Source: Burkholderiaceae bacterium
GTDB taxonomy: Bacteria > Pseudomonadota > Gammaproteobacteria > Burkholderiales > Burkholderiaceae_F
Direction: 5' to 3'
Length of the DNA: 64,000 nt
Assembly: GCA_019236735.1 (NCBI GenBank)
Contig: JAFAIM010000071.1
Location: 1 to 64,000 of the forward strand
The translations under genes and the position numbers were made by a program. Below, in pieces: positions 56,611-64,000 of this stretch; positions within the stretch are counted from its first letter, which is position 1; each line of letters opens with the position of its first letter. Under the pieces are notes generated by a model. The model had not been told where the DNA came from, did not search any database, and saw only the letters and a list, made by a program, of their open reading frames with translations.

Positions 56611-57875
56611 TACCGCGGTGCGCCGGCGACTTTCGGCTGGTCGGAGTAGATCAGGATCGGACGGCCCTCTTCGATGGAGTTTTCGTCGATCACGACTTTG
56701 ATGACGTTGGTCATGCTCGGCAGGTCGTACATCACGTCGAGCAGGACGCTTTCCACAATGGAGCGCAAGCCGCGCGCTCCGGTGCGCCGTTTCAGCGCGC
56801 GCTGAGCGATCGCGTCCAGGGCACCGGGGCGCACTTCCAGCTCCACTGCTTCCATCGATAGCAAGCGGCGAAACTGCTTGATCAGAGCGTTTTTCGGTTC
56901 GACCAGGATGCGAACGAGCGCTTCCTCGCTCAGTTCGTCCAACGTCGCCACCACCGGCAGCCTGCCGACGAGCTCCGGGATCAGACCGAACTTGATCAGA
57001 TCCTCGGGTTGCACGTCCTGTAGCAGGTCGCTCACCGAGTGATCGCCCGAGCTGGCGATCTCGGCCGCAAACCCGATGCCGCTGCGCTGCGAGCGATTGC
57101 GGATGATCTTTTCCAGCCCGTCGAAAGCGCCACCGCAGACGAACAGGATGTTGGTCGTGTCGATCTGCACGAAGTCCTGGTTCGGGTGCTTGCGGCCGCC
57201 CTGCGGCGGCACGCTGGCGATGGTCCCCTCGATCAGCTTCAGCAGCGCCTGCTGAACCCCTTCACCCGAGACGTCGCGGGTGATCGAAGGGTTGTCGCTC
57301 TTGCGCGAGATCTTGTCGATCTCGTCGATATATACGATCCCGCGCTGCGCCTTCTCCACCTCGTAGCTGCAGTTCTGCAGCAGCTTCTGGATGATGTTCT
57401 CGACATCCTCGCCGACGTAGCCCGCTTCGGTGAGCGTCGTGGCATCGGCGATCACGAACGGAACGTTCAGCAGCCGCGCGAGCGTTTGCGCCAGCAGCGT
57501 CTTGCCCGAACCGGTCGGGCCGATCAGAAGGATGTTGCTCTTGCCGAGCTCGACGTCATCCTTGGTGGCAAGGTGCTTTAGACGCTTGTAGTGGTTGTAG
57601 ACCGCGACCGACAGGATGCGCTTGGCCTTTTCCTGCCCGATCACGTACTGGTCGAGGATCGCGCAGATCTCCTTCGGTGTGGGCAGGTCCGACCGCGGTC
57701 CTGCTCCGCCCGGTTCCGCCGAGGCCTCGTCCCGGATGATGTCGTTGCAAAGATCGATGCATTCGTCGCAAATAAACACCGACGGGCCGGCGATCAGCTT
57801 CCGGACCTCGTGCTGGCTCTTGCCGCAGAACGAGCAATACAGGAGTTTTTCGCTCGATCCCTTCCGGTCCGTCAT
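56610..57875 (-). CDS. clpX: ATP-dependent Clp protease ATP-binding subunit ClpX
   Basis: The unfoldase of ClpXP. The 421-residue protein has the N-terminal zinc domain ([11 protein letters not shown]...[10 protein letters not shown]), Walker A GPTGSGKT, Walker [11 protein letters not shown] and the RKH-loop region. The ClpP-contacting IGF loop reads GIGFAAEI. Its ATG stands 6 bases after the clpP stop. Confidence 0.97.
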   Translation of the reverse strand: MTDRKGSSEKLLYCSFCGKSQHEVRKLIAGPSVFICDECIDLCNDIIRDEASAEPGGAGPRSDLPTPKEICAILDQYVIGQEKAKRILSVAVYNHYKRLKHLATKDDVELGKSNILLIGPTGSGKTLLAQTLARLLNVPFVIADATTLTEAGYVGEDVENIIQKLLQNCSYEVEKAQRGIVYIDEIDKISRKSDNPSITRDVSGEGVQQALLKLIEGTIASVPPQGGRKHPNQDFVQIDTTNILFVCGGAFDGLEKIIRNRSQRSGIGFAAEIASSGDHSVSDLLQDVQPEDLIKFGLIPELVGRLPVVATLDELSEEALVRILVEPKNALIKQFRRLLSMEAVELEVRPGALDAIAQRALKRRTGARGLRSIVESVLLDVMYDLPSMTNVIKVVIDENSIEEGRPILIYSDQPKVAGAPR

Positions 57876-57881
57876 GGCGCC

Positions 57882-58538
57882 TCAGGCGGTCTCGCCCCGC
57901 TTGACGAAGATCTTGTCGATCAGCCCATAGCTTACTGCATCGCTGGCCGACATAAAGTTGTCGCGGTCGGAATCGCGCGCGATTCGCTCCATCGGCTGGC
58001 CGGTGCGGTCCGAAAGGATCCGGTTGATGCGCTCGCGTAGGTACAGGATCTCGCGCGCCTGGATCTCGATGTCCGACGCCTGTCCCTGTGATCCGCCCGA
58101 GGGCTGATGGATCAGAATGCGGGAGTTGGGCAGCGCATAGCGCTTGCCCTTGGCGCCGCCCGCCAGAAGGAACGCGCCCATGCTGGCTGCCATTCCGACG
58201 CAGATCGTGGAAACGTCGGGCTTGATGAACTGCATCGTGTCGTAGATCGCCATTCCGGCATAGACCGATCCGCCGGGCGAATTGATGTACAGCGCGATCT
58301 CCTTGTCGGGGTTCTCCGACTCGAGGAACAGCAGCTGCGCGACCACCAGATTGGCCGTCATTTCGTTGATGGGACCGACGATGAACACAACCCGATCCCG
58401 CAACAGGCGCGAGTAGATGTCGTACGCGCGTTCGCCGCGGCCGCTCTGCTCGATCACGATCGGTACCATGCCGAGTCCCACCGGCTCGGTGGCCCCCGCT
58501 GCGGGCTGTCCGATTGTCGCCAAATCGCGTTTGCTCAC
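57882..58538 (-). CDS. clpP: ATP-dependent Clp protease proteolytic subunit
   Basis: The 218-residue serine peptidase forms the tetradecameric chamber used by ClpX. Catalytic Ser is in [14 protein letters not shown] and His in [20 protein letters not shown]; the Asp lies in the DRDNFMSA region. The N-terminus ([12 protein letters not shown]) is a short propeptide-like extension before [26 protein letters not shown]. The ATG overlaps the tig stop by 4 bases. Confidence 0.97.
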   Translation of the reverse strand: MSKRDLATIGQPAAGATEPVGLGMVPIVIEQSGRGERAYDIYSRLLRDRVVFIVGPINEMTANLVVAQLLFLESENPDKEIALYINSPGGSVYAGMAIYDTMQFIKPDVSTICVGMAASMGAFLLAGGAKGKRYALPNSRILIHQPSGGSQGQASDIEIQAREILYLRERINRILSDRTGQPMERIARDSDRDNFMSASDAVSYGLIDKIFVKRGETA

Positions 58539-59824
58539 TTGCGTCCTCCCATCAGTTCGTCGAACGGCACCGCCGCCTCGCTCACGTTGGCGTGCGACAA
58601 CGCCCAGTTGACCACATTGTCCTCCGTCACAGCCGCCTCGATCTCCTGCACGCGCTCGCGGCTGCTCAGATACCAGTGGATCACCTCGGACGGATTTTGG
58701 TAGCGCCTCGCGATCGACTCGACCTCTTTGCGCACTTGCTCCTGGCGTGGCTGCAGACCGTTGTGCGCCACCAGCTCACCAATCAGCAGGCCCACCCGCA
58801 CCCGCTGCAGCGCGACCAGCCGCAGTTTCGGATCGTCCTGGCCCGGCTCGGCCTGCCCGCTTGCGCCAGCCGCGGCGGGCCGCAAGCGTTGCACTTCCTC
58901 CTCGACCAGGGCCTGTGGAACCTCGAAATGCGCTGCGCGCAGCAAAGCCTCGAATACGTGGTCGCGGTTGCGGATGCGCAGGCGTGCGGCCACCTCCCGC
59001 TCCAGGTTGGTGCGCAGATCGGCCCGCATCCGGGCAAGATCACCGTCCTCGATTCCCAGTGCGCGCGCGAAGTCGGCGTCCAGTGCAGGCAACTCGGCCG
59101 CCTCGACCCGGACCAACTTGGCAGCGAAATGTGCGGTGCGACTGGCGATGTTCGCGGCCGGATAGTCCGCCGGAAAGGTGAGGTCGAACTCAGCGGACTC
59201 GCCGGCGCGCAGTCCGCGTACGGCGCGCTCGAATTCCGGCAGCATCCGGCCCTCGCCAAGATTGAACGCGAAATCCTTTGCCGCGCCCCCCTCGAACGGC
59301 TGACCGTCGACTGTCCCCGTGAAGTCGACCGTAACGCGGTCGCCATCGGCGCACGCGCGCTCAACAGTGACTCGCGGCGCGCGCTGACGGCGCAGGATCT
59401 GCACCGAGTTGTCGACATCCGATTCGGACACCTGGCAGGTGAAGCGTTTGAGCTCGAGCTTAGAAAGTTCGGCGAGCTGGATCTGCGGATACACCTCAAA
59501 CGTCGCGCAGAAGGCGATCTGTCCGTCGTCAGCGCCGGTTTTGGCTTCCAGCCGCGGCACTCCGGCGATCCGCACCTTGCCGGCATCGAGCGCCGACGTG
59601 AGTGCGTCGCCCAGCTTTTCACGCATCACGTCGGCATGCACTTGCGAACCATACGAGGCCACGACCATCTTCATCGGCACCTTGCCGCGCCGGAACCCGG
59701 GCATCGTGGCCTGCCTGGCGATGCGCGCCAGCCGCTGCGAAACCTCCCGTTCGACTTCGCCGGTAGGAACGGTCAGATCGACGCGGCGTTGCAACCCGCC
59801 CAGGTCCTGGATGTCCGTATGCAT
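58535..59824 (-). CDS. tig: Trigger factor
   Basis: A ribosome-bound chaperone with prolyl isomerase activity. The 429-residue protein has the ribosome-binding domain with the signature [13 protein letters not shown] (GFRxGxxP) and the FKBP-like domain ([59 protein letters not shown]). A helical C-terminal domain follows. ATG 59824 ([10 protein letters not shown]) is chosen; the frame upstream runs through tRNA-Leu and is not protein. It heads the tig-clpP-clpX-lon run. Confidence 0.96.
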   Translation of the reverse strand: MHTDIQDLGGLQRRVDLTVPTGEVEREVSQRLARIARQATMPGFRRGKVPMKMVVASYGSQVHADVMREKLGDALTSALDAGKVRIAGVPRLEAKTGADDGQIAFCATFEVYPQIQLAELSKLELKRFTCQVSESDVDNSVQILRRQRAPRVTVERACADGDRVTVDFTGTVDGQPFEGGAAKDFAFNLGEGRMLPEFERAVRGLRAGESAEFDLTFPADYPAANIASRTAHFAAKLVRVEAAELPALDADFARALGIEDGDLARMRADLRTNLEREVAARLRIRNRDHVFEALLRAAHFEVPQALVEEEVQRLRPAAAGASGQAEPGQDDPKLRLVALQRVRVGLLIGELVAHNGLQPRQEQVRKEVESIARRYQNPSEVIHWYLSSRERVQEIEAAVTEDNVVNWALSHANVSEAAVPFDELMGGRK

Positions 59825-59845
59825 GGCCGATGTGCGCTCGGAGTG

Positions 59846-59932
59846 TGGTGCGAAGGGGGGGACTCGAACCCCCACGCCGGTGAAGGCGTCAGGACCTAAA
59901 CCTGGTGCGTCTACCAATTTCGCCACCTTCGC
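59846..59932 (-). tRNA. tRNA-Leu (TAG)
   Basis: The 87-nt class II tRNA has acceptor GCGAAGG/CCTTCGC, D-arm GGCGAAATTGGTAGACGC, anticodon loop TTTAGGT (TAG), a long variable arm and an encoded CCA. It lies 21 bases upstream of tig in the same direction. TAGAAT (59950-59945 on the minus strand) may be its -10 box. Confidence 0.95.
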
Positions 59933-59961
59933 ACCGGCAATTGGATTCTAATCGAACCAGG

Positions 59962-60819
59962 ATGACTCCCGACGAATACTGCCAGGACAAACTCGCTGCA
60001 CACGCATCGAGCGTCCATTACAGCCTGCTGTTCGCACCGGCCGCGCGCAGGCGCGCCGCCACCGCGCTGTACACGCTGCTCGCCGAGATCGACGAGGTGG
60101 CTGAGCGGGTGTCGGATCCGAACGTGGCGCGAGCCACTTTGGGTTGGTGGGCGCAGGAGATCGAACGAATGTTCGATGGCGCGCCCCAGCATCCGGTCAC
60201 GCGCGCTCTGCAGAGCCACGTTGCTGCGTACGGGCTGCACAGCGAGCCGTTCATCGGCTCGCTGCACGCGCGCCTTCATCTGCTGGAGCCTGCACCCTTC
60301 GGCGACTTCGACGCGCTGGCGCGCTACTGCTATCTTGCTGCCGGGCCATTCGCGCACGCCGCGGCGACGATGTTCGGGGCCAGCGAGGCCGATGCGGACC
60401 ACGCGCGCGAACTGGCGCTCGCGGTGCAGCTGATCCGCCTGCTGCGCGACAGCGGGCGGCACGCTCGCAATGGCCGGATCGTGTTTCCGATGCAAGAATT
60501 GCGCGAATTCGACGTGAAACCGGAACAGCTCGCGTCGGCCGTCTACGCCAGCGGCTTCGAGGCGCTTGCCGGCCGGCAAGCCGGCCGAGCGCGCGCAGCG
60601 TTGCGCGCCGCTGCCGCGCAGTTGCCGCGCTCGCAACGGCGCGCGCAGGCACCCGGCATCATCCTGGGAACCCTGTACGAGGCGCTGCTGGACGAGCTGC
60701 AGCACAGCTCCTTCCGCGTGCTGCACCAACGAATCGCGCTCACGCCGATCCGAAAGCTGCTGATCGCGTGGCGCACGTGGGTCTTCGGGCCGCCGCGTGG
60801 CGGCGCGATGGCGCAATGA
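59962..60819 (+). CDS. hpnD: HpnD-like squalene/phytoene synthase family protein with altered active site
   Basis: The 285-residue protein aligns with HpnD (presqualene diphosphate synthase): MTPDEYCQDKLA, SSVHYSLLFAPAARRRAATALY, LGWWAQEIERMFDGAPQHPVTRAL, and a block with NGRIVFPMQELREF. Active HpnD has two Asp-rich motifs binding Mg-diphosphate. Here the first (usually DDxxDE) reads D44-E-V-A-E48, and the second (DxxED) reads D163-S-G-R-H167. The middle EMDLNQTRY block is also lost (RLHLLEPAPF). The frame is intact. It may be a non-catalytic partner or have changed function. The stop overlaps hpnE (ATGA). Confidence 0.75.
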   Translation: MTPDEYCQDKLAAHASSVHYSLLFAPAARRRAATALYTLLAEIDEVAERVSDPNVARATLGWWAQEIERMFDGAPQHPVTRALQSHVAAYGLHSEPFIGSLHARLHLLEPAPFGDFDALARYCYLAAGPFAHAAATMFGASEADADHARELALAVQLIRLLRDSGRHARNGRIVFPMQELREFDVKPEQLASAVYASGFEALAGRQAGRARAALRAAAAQLPRSQRRAQAPGIILGTLYEALLDELQHSSFRVLHQRIALTPIRKLLIAWRTWVFGPPRGGAMAQ

Positions 60820-62162
60820 CGCGGGCCCGCGCGCAGGTCCGCTGTGTCGTGATCGGAGCGGGCTGGTCGGGTCTGGCTTGCGCGGTCGAGGCGGTCCGGC
60901 AGGGCGCTGCCGTCACGCTGGTCGATGCGGCGCCGGCGATCGGAGGACGCGCGCGCCGTGTCGATCTTAGGATCGGCGATCGGGATTTCACCGTCGATAA
61001 CGGACAACACCTTCTGCTCGGTGCGTGCACAGAGACGATTGCGCTGATGTGTCGCCTCGGGGTCGATCCAGACCTGGCGCTTTTCTCGCAGCCTTTCAAG
61101 GTCGAGTATCCGGACGGATGGCGGATTGGAGCAATCGGCGTTCCGGCTCCGCTGCACCTCGCGCTGGGTCTTGTGCGCGCGCGACGAGTGGCGTGGCGGG
61201 ACCGTCTGGCGCTGGCCGCGTGGGTCGCGCACCAGCGGCGTCGCGAATGGCACGTGGCCGAGGATTGTCCAGTCGCCGAGCTGCTCCAGACACAGCCCGG
61301 AGCGCTGGTGCGTCGATTGTGGCGGCCGCTTTGTATTGCCGCGATGAATGCCGAACCCGAGCAAGCTTCGGGCAGGATGTTCATGAATCTTCTGCGCTTG
61401 ACGCTGGGAGCGGCGGAGCGTGACAGCCGTTTGCTGCTCACCCGGCGCGATCTTTCCGCGACGATGCCCGAGGCCGCGTTCCAGTATCTCAATGGCGCCG
61501 GGGCGACCGTCGCGCTGCGCCAACCGGCGGCGGCGCTGGCACGCTCCGGTTCAGGGTGGAGTGTGCTGCTGCGCGAGCAACGGATGGAAGCCGACCAGGT
61601 CGTGCTCGCACTGCCGGCGGAAGCGGCCATCCGCCTGCTGGAGTCGGCTTCGATCGAGGCGTTGCAACCCACGATCGAAAAGCTGCGCAATTTGCAGTAC
61701 GAACCGATCGCCACGGTGTACCTGCGATATCCGAGTCCAGTACGGTTGCCCGGGCCGGTTTTCGCGCTGCTGGACGACGCAGGCCAAGGTCGCCCCGGCC
61801 AGTGGGTGTTCGACCGCGGCCGAATCGAACCGGCGCACCAAGGCATCCTCAGTGTCGTGATCGGCGCGCCGGCGCTTCGCTTCGAGCGCGACCGCAATGT
61901 CCTGCGCGCAGCGGTCGACCGCCAACTGTCTGCCGAATTCGGATTGCCGCCCTCGCTCGCGCAGAACATCGTGATCGAGCGCCGAGCGACGCTGCTGCCT
62001 GCTATCGGGCTCAGTCGTCCCGCGCCGCGCCTGCCCGTCAACGGCCTGTACCTGGCCGGCGATATCGCTGAAAGCCCCTTTCCCTCGACACTGGAAGGCT
62101 CGGTACGATCCGGCCTGGAGGCGGCGCGCCTCGCGCAGTTCGACGCGAGTCACTGTCAGTAG
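60816..62162 (+). CDS. hpnE: Hydroxysqualene dehydroxylase HpnE
   Basis: An FAD-dependent amine-oxidase-fold enzyme that reduces hydroxysqualene to squalene, the precursor of hopanoids. The 448-residue protein has VVIGAGWSGLACAVEAV, IGGRARRVD and DNGQHLLLGACTET. WRPLCIAAMNAEPEQASGRMF and the FAD-closing GLYLAGDIAESPFPSTLEGSVRSG block are typical of HpnE. It is coupled to hpnD; hpnC and squalene-hopene cyclase are not in the window. Confidence 0.92.
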   Translation: MTRARAQVRCVVIGAGWSGLACAVEAVRQGAAVTLVDAAPAIGGRARRVDLRIGDRDFTVDNGQHLLLGACTETIALMCRLGVDPDLALFSQPFKVEYPDGWRIGAIGVPAPLHLALGLVRARRVAWRDRLALAAWVAHQRRREWHVAEDCPVAELLQTQPGALVRRLWRPLCIAAMNAEPEQASGRMFMNLLRLTLGAAERDSRLLLTRRDLSATMPEAAFQYLNGAGATVALRQPAAALARSGSGWSVLLREQRMEADQVVLALPAEAAIRLLESASIEALQPTIEKLRNLQYEPIATVYLRYPSPVRLPGPVFALLDDAGQGRPGQWVFDRGRIEPAHQGILSVVIGAPALRFERDRNVLRAAVDRQLSAEFGLPPSLAQNIVIERRATLLPAIGLSRPAPRLPVNGLYLAGDIAESPFPSTLEGSVRSGLEAARLAQFDASHCQ

Positions 62163-62163
62163 T

Positions 62164-62310
62164 GGCGGCGCGGTCGGCATTGCATTGGTCAGCGGCGCTG
62201 CATGGGATCTGACCGGTGCTCCCGCTCTGGCCTTCGTATCGCTGGCACTGTGCGCTTTTTCCCTTGCGGCGGTATCGGCGGCAATGTGGAGGAAGGGGGA
62301 GCTACGCTAG
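62164..62310 (+). pseudogene. Remnant of an MFS transporter C-terminus
   Basis: In one frame between hpnE and radA, 48 codons read GGAVGIALVSGAAWDLTGAP and then a hydrophobic helix (ALAFVSLALCAFSLAAVSAAMWRKGELR) before a TAG. This resembles the last helix of MFS permeases (a 'WDLTG' turn followed by a helix and a basic end). There is no start region or other helices, so it is probably the tail of a lost transporter gene. Confidence 0.4.
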
Positions 62311-62336
62311 GCCCGGTGCGCTGATGCCACATCAGC

Positions 62337-63716
62337 CTATCGAAGTCGCAACTGATGAATGGCTTCCGCCAGCGATTCCACCGCGATGACCTCCAAGCCC
62401 TCGATCGGCTTGCGCGGGGCATTGGCCTTCGGGATCAGCGCGGTCGAAAAGCCGATCTTCGCAGCCTCGCGCAACCGCTCTAGCCCGCGTGCCGCCGGGC
62501 GTATCTCGCCGGCGAGCCCCACCTCACCGAATACGGCCAGGCCACGTGTCAGCGGCCGATTGCGAATCGACGACAGCACCGCGAGGGTGACGGCCAGGTC
62601 CGACGCCGGCTCATCGATCCGCACGCCACCGACGGCATTGACGAAGACGTCCTGGTCATAAGTGGCGATGCCGGCATGCCGGCTCAGGACCGCCAGCAGC
62701 ATCGCAAGCCGTTGCGGATCGACGCCAACGCACAGACGCCGCGGATTCGGCACATGCGCCGCATCCACCAGCGCTTGAATCTCGACGAGCATCGGCCGGC
62801 TGCCTTCCTGCGTGACCATCACGCAGGACCCCGGCACGAGGCCACCCTTGCCGTCGCCCTGCTGTGACAGGAACAACGCCGACGGATTGTGCACGCCACG
62901 CAATCCGCGGTTGGTCATCGCGAACACGCCCAGCTCGTGAATCGCCCCGAACCGGTTCTTGAATGCGCGCACCAAGCGATAGGCAGAATGCGTGTCGCCT
63001 TCGAAATACAGCACCGTGTCCACCATGTGCTCGAGCACGCGCGGGCCGGCCAGCGAGCCCTCCTTGGTGACGTGACCCACGAGTACCACGCTGACACCGC
63101 TGCGCTTGGCCAGGCGCGTCAAGCCGGCAGCGCACTCGCGCACCTGGGACACCGACCCGGGCGCCGACGTCAGCGTCGGCGTGAACAGCGTCTGTATCGA
63201 GTCGACGACGACGACTCGCGGTCTTTCCGCTTCGATCGTCGCGACGATCGTCTCCAGCTCGATCTCGGCGAGCACCTTCAGTAGCGGCAGCTGCGTCGAT
63301 TCGATCCCCAGGCGTTGCGCCCGCAATGCGACCTGCGCTGCGGATTCCTCTCCACTGACATAGAGCACCGATTCGCCCATCGCCACCTGCGCCAGCGCTT
63401 GCAGCAGCAGAGTCGACTTGCCGATGCCCGGATCGCCCCCGATCAACACAACGCCACCGTCGACCAGACCTCCACCCAGCACCCGGTCGAACTCTTCGAT
63501 CCGCGTCAGCAGGCGTTGTGGCTCGGTCGCGGTGACTTGGGCGATCGCCACCGCGTTGTTCGCGTCTGTCGCTGAGGCGCGGCGATGCTGAGAAGCGGAT
63601 TGAGCGCGGGTCTCGATCAGCGTGTTCCATGCGCTGCAGTGCGGGCACTGTCCTTGCCACTTGACGGTCGCCCCGCCACAGGCGTTGCAGACGAACTGTG
63701 TGCGCACATTCGCCAC
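62337..63716 (-). CDS. radA: DNA repair protein RadA
   Basis: RadA (Sms) is a RecA-like branch-migration motor. The 459-residue protein has the N-terminal zinc finger CNACGGATVKWQGQCPHCSAW, Walker A GGDPGIGKSTLLLQ, the RadA-specific KNRFG (FKNRFGAIHELGVF) and a Lon-like C-terminal domain (DVFVNAVGGVRIDEPASDLAVTLAVLSS). It lies 10 bases after alr, a common pairing. Confidence 0.97.
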   Translation of the reverse strand: MANVRTQFVCNACGGATVKWQGQCPHCSAWNTLIETRAQSASQHRRASATDANNAVAIAQVTATEPQRLLTRIEEFDRVLGGGLVDGGVVLIGGDPGIGKSTLLLQALAQVAMGESVLYVSGEESAAQVALRAQRLGIESTQLPLLKVLAEIELETIVATIEAERPRVVVVDSIQTLFTPTLTSAPGSVSQVRECAAGLTRLAKRSGVSVVLVGHVTKEGSLAGPRVLEHMVDTVLYFEGDTHSAYRLVRAFKNRFGAIHELGVFAMTNRGLRGVHNPSALFLSQQGDGKGGLVPGSCVMVTQEGSRPMLVEIQALVDAAHVPNPRRLCVGVDPQRLAMLLAVLSRHAGIATYDQDVFVNAVGGVRIDEPASDLAVTLAVLSSIRNRPLTRGLAVFGEVGLAGEIRPAARGLERLREAAKIGFSTALIPKANAPRKPIEGLEVIAVESLAEAIHQLRLR

Positions 63717-63726
63717 GGTGTGCTCG

Positions 63727-64000
63727 TTAGTCGGCGTCGCTGACGTGGACCCGCGGGTTCAGCCCGCACATCAATTCGTACGAAAGCCGCTCCGAGTGTC
63801 GCGCCACCTCGTCGATGCCCACGTGTTCGCCCCACAACTGGACCGGACTGCCGATGCGGGCATCGTCGATCCCGGTCAGATCGACCGAAAGCATGTCCAT
63901 CGATACTCGACCCGCGAGAGGGGCGCGCCGGCCGGCCACCCAGATCGGAGTGCCGTCCGGTGCACTTCGCGGGTACCCGTCGGCGTATCCGCAAGCGACG
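63727..64000 (-). CDS. alr: Alanine racemase, C-terminal part (5' end outside window)
   Basis: The visible 90 residues begin [41 protein letters not shown] and end [19 protein letters not shown]. The GYADGYPR loop (with the family's catalytic Tyr) and RVSMDM are signatures of Alr, the PLP enzyme making D-Ala for peptidoglycan. The N-terminal barrel with the PLP Lys lies beyond the right edge. Confidence 0.93.
   Translation of the reverse strand, partial: VACGYADGYPRSAPDGTPIWVAGRRAPLAGRVSMDMLSVDLTGIDDARIGSPVQLWGEHVGIDEVARHSERLSYELMCGLNPRVHVSDAD

Noticed and set aside
59825-59926. In-frame N-terminal extension of trigger factor
   Set aside because: It is read through the tRNA-Leu gene; known Tig proteins start at a residue corresponding to ATG 59824.
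59962-60819. Frameshift or sequencing error as the cause of the missing Asp motifs in HpnD
   Set aside because: Conserved blocks before, between and after both motifs stay in one frame, so substitutions and not indels explain the loss.
1-64000. CRISPR arrays, rRNA genes, intact insertion sequences, prophage genes
   Set aside because: No regularly spaced repeat series, rRNA sequence, transposase or phage structural gene was recognised on either strand.

Overview
The window is a GC-rich chromosomal segment of a betaproteobacterium, most likely in or near Burkholderiales. Two things point there. First, the gene content is Gram-negative and free-living: a cytochrome bo quinol oxidase, a sigma-E envelope-stress operon, type II fatty acid synthesis, RNase E and hopanoid/squalene genes. 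Second, from 15 to 34 kb the order maf-yceD-rpmF-plsX-fabH-fabD-fabG-acpP-fabF-(ygfX-like)-rpoE-rseA-rseB-mucD-lepA-lepB-DUF4845-rnc-era-recO-pdxJ-acpS-nagZ is one I know from Burkholderiales. No rRNA, CRISPR array, integrase or transposase was seen. Layout: (1) 1-3.8 kb is the accessory part. It has a lipoprotein cut by the window edge, a self-inhibited Fic adenylyltransferase with a winged-helix-like N-terminus, and a GNAT/DUF1778 toxin-antitoxin pair. The pair lies between the tRNA-Cys gene and a second copy of that tRNA's 3' end, which looks like a scar of tRNA-targeted integration. (2) 3.8-7.2 kb holds tRNA-Cys, tRNA-Gly, pgsA, uvrC and an efp of unusual subtype. (3) 7.2-14.6 kb holds cyoABCD (no cyoE), an MHS-type transporter and a fused pabB-pabC gene. 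(4) 14.6-36 kb, almost all on the minus strand, is the housekeeping block named above, followed on the plus strand by maf and a tetrapyrrole-methylase-like protein. (5) 36-45.7 kb has divergent rluC and rne separated by a 0.6 kb leader, then moaA, purL and an HDOD signalling protein. (6) 45.8-51.2 kb has an FAD oxidoreductase, NAD(P)HX repair (nnr), an ABC ATPase, tesA and mnmH. A 188-bp palindromic element exactly fills the gap between the convergent nnr and ABC genes. (7) 51.2-60 kb is the protein quality-control block tig-clpP-clpX-lon-hupB-tRNA-Val-tRNA-Asp-ppiD, with tRNA-Leu upstream of tig. (8) 60-64 kb has hpnD-hpnE, in which HpnD has lost most of its metal-binding acidic residues, a transporter remnant, radA and the 3' part of alr. 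How the genes work together: the fab/plsX/acpP/acpS cluster makes acyl-ACP and starts phospholipid synthesis, which pgsA uses for phosphatidylglycerol. The rpoE-rseA-rseB-mucD operon senses and repairs envelope damage. Trigger factor, ClpXP, Lon and PpiD cover folding and proteolysis. Many genes are translationally coupled through 4-bp ATGA overlaps (pdxJ/acpS, nagZ/DUF3592, ygfX-like/rpoE, tesA/mnmH, tig/clpP, hpnD/hpnE). All calls come from reading the sequence and recalled family knowledge; no database search was run.
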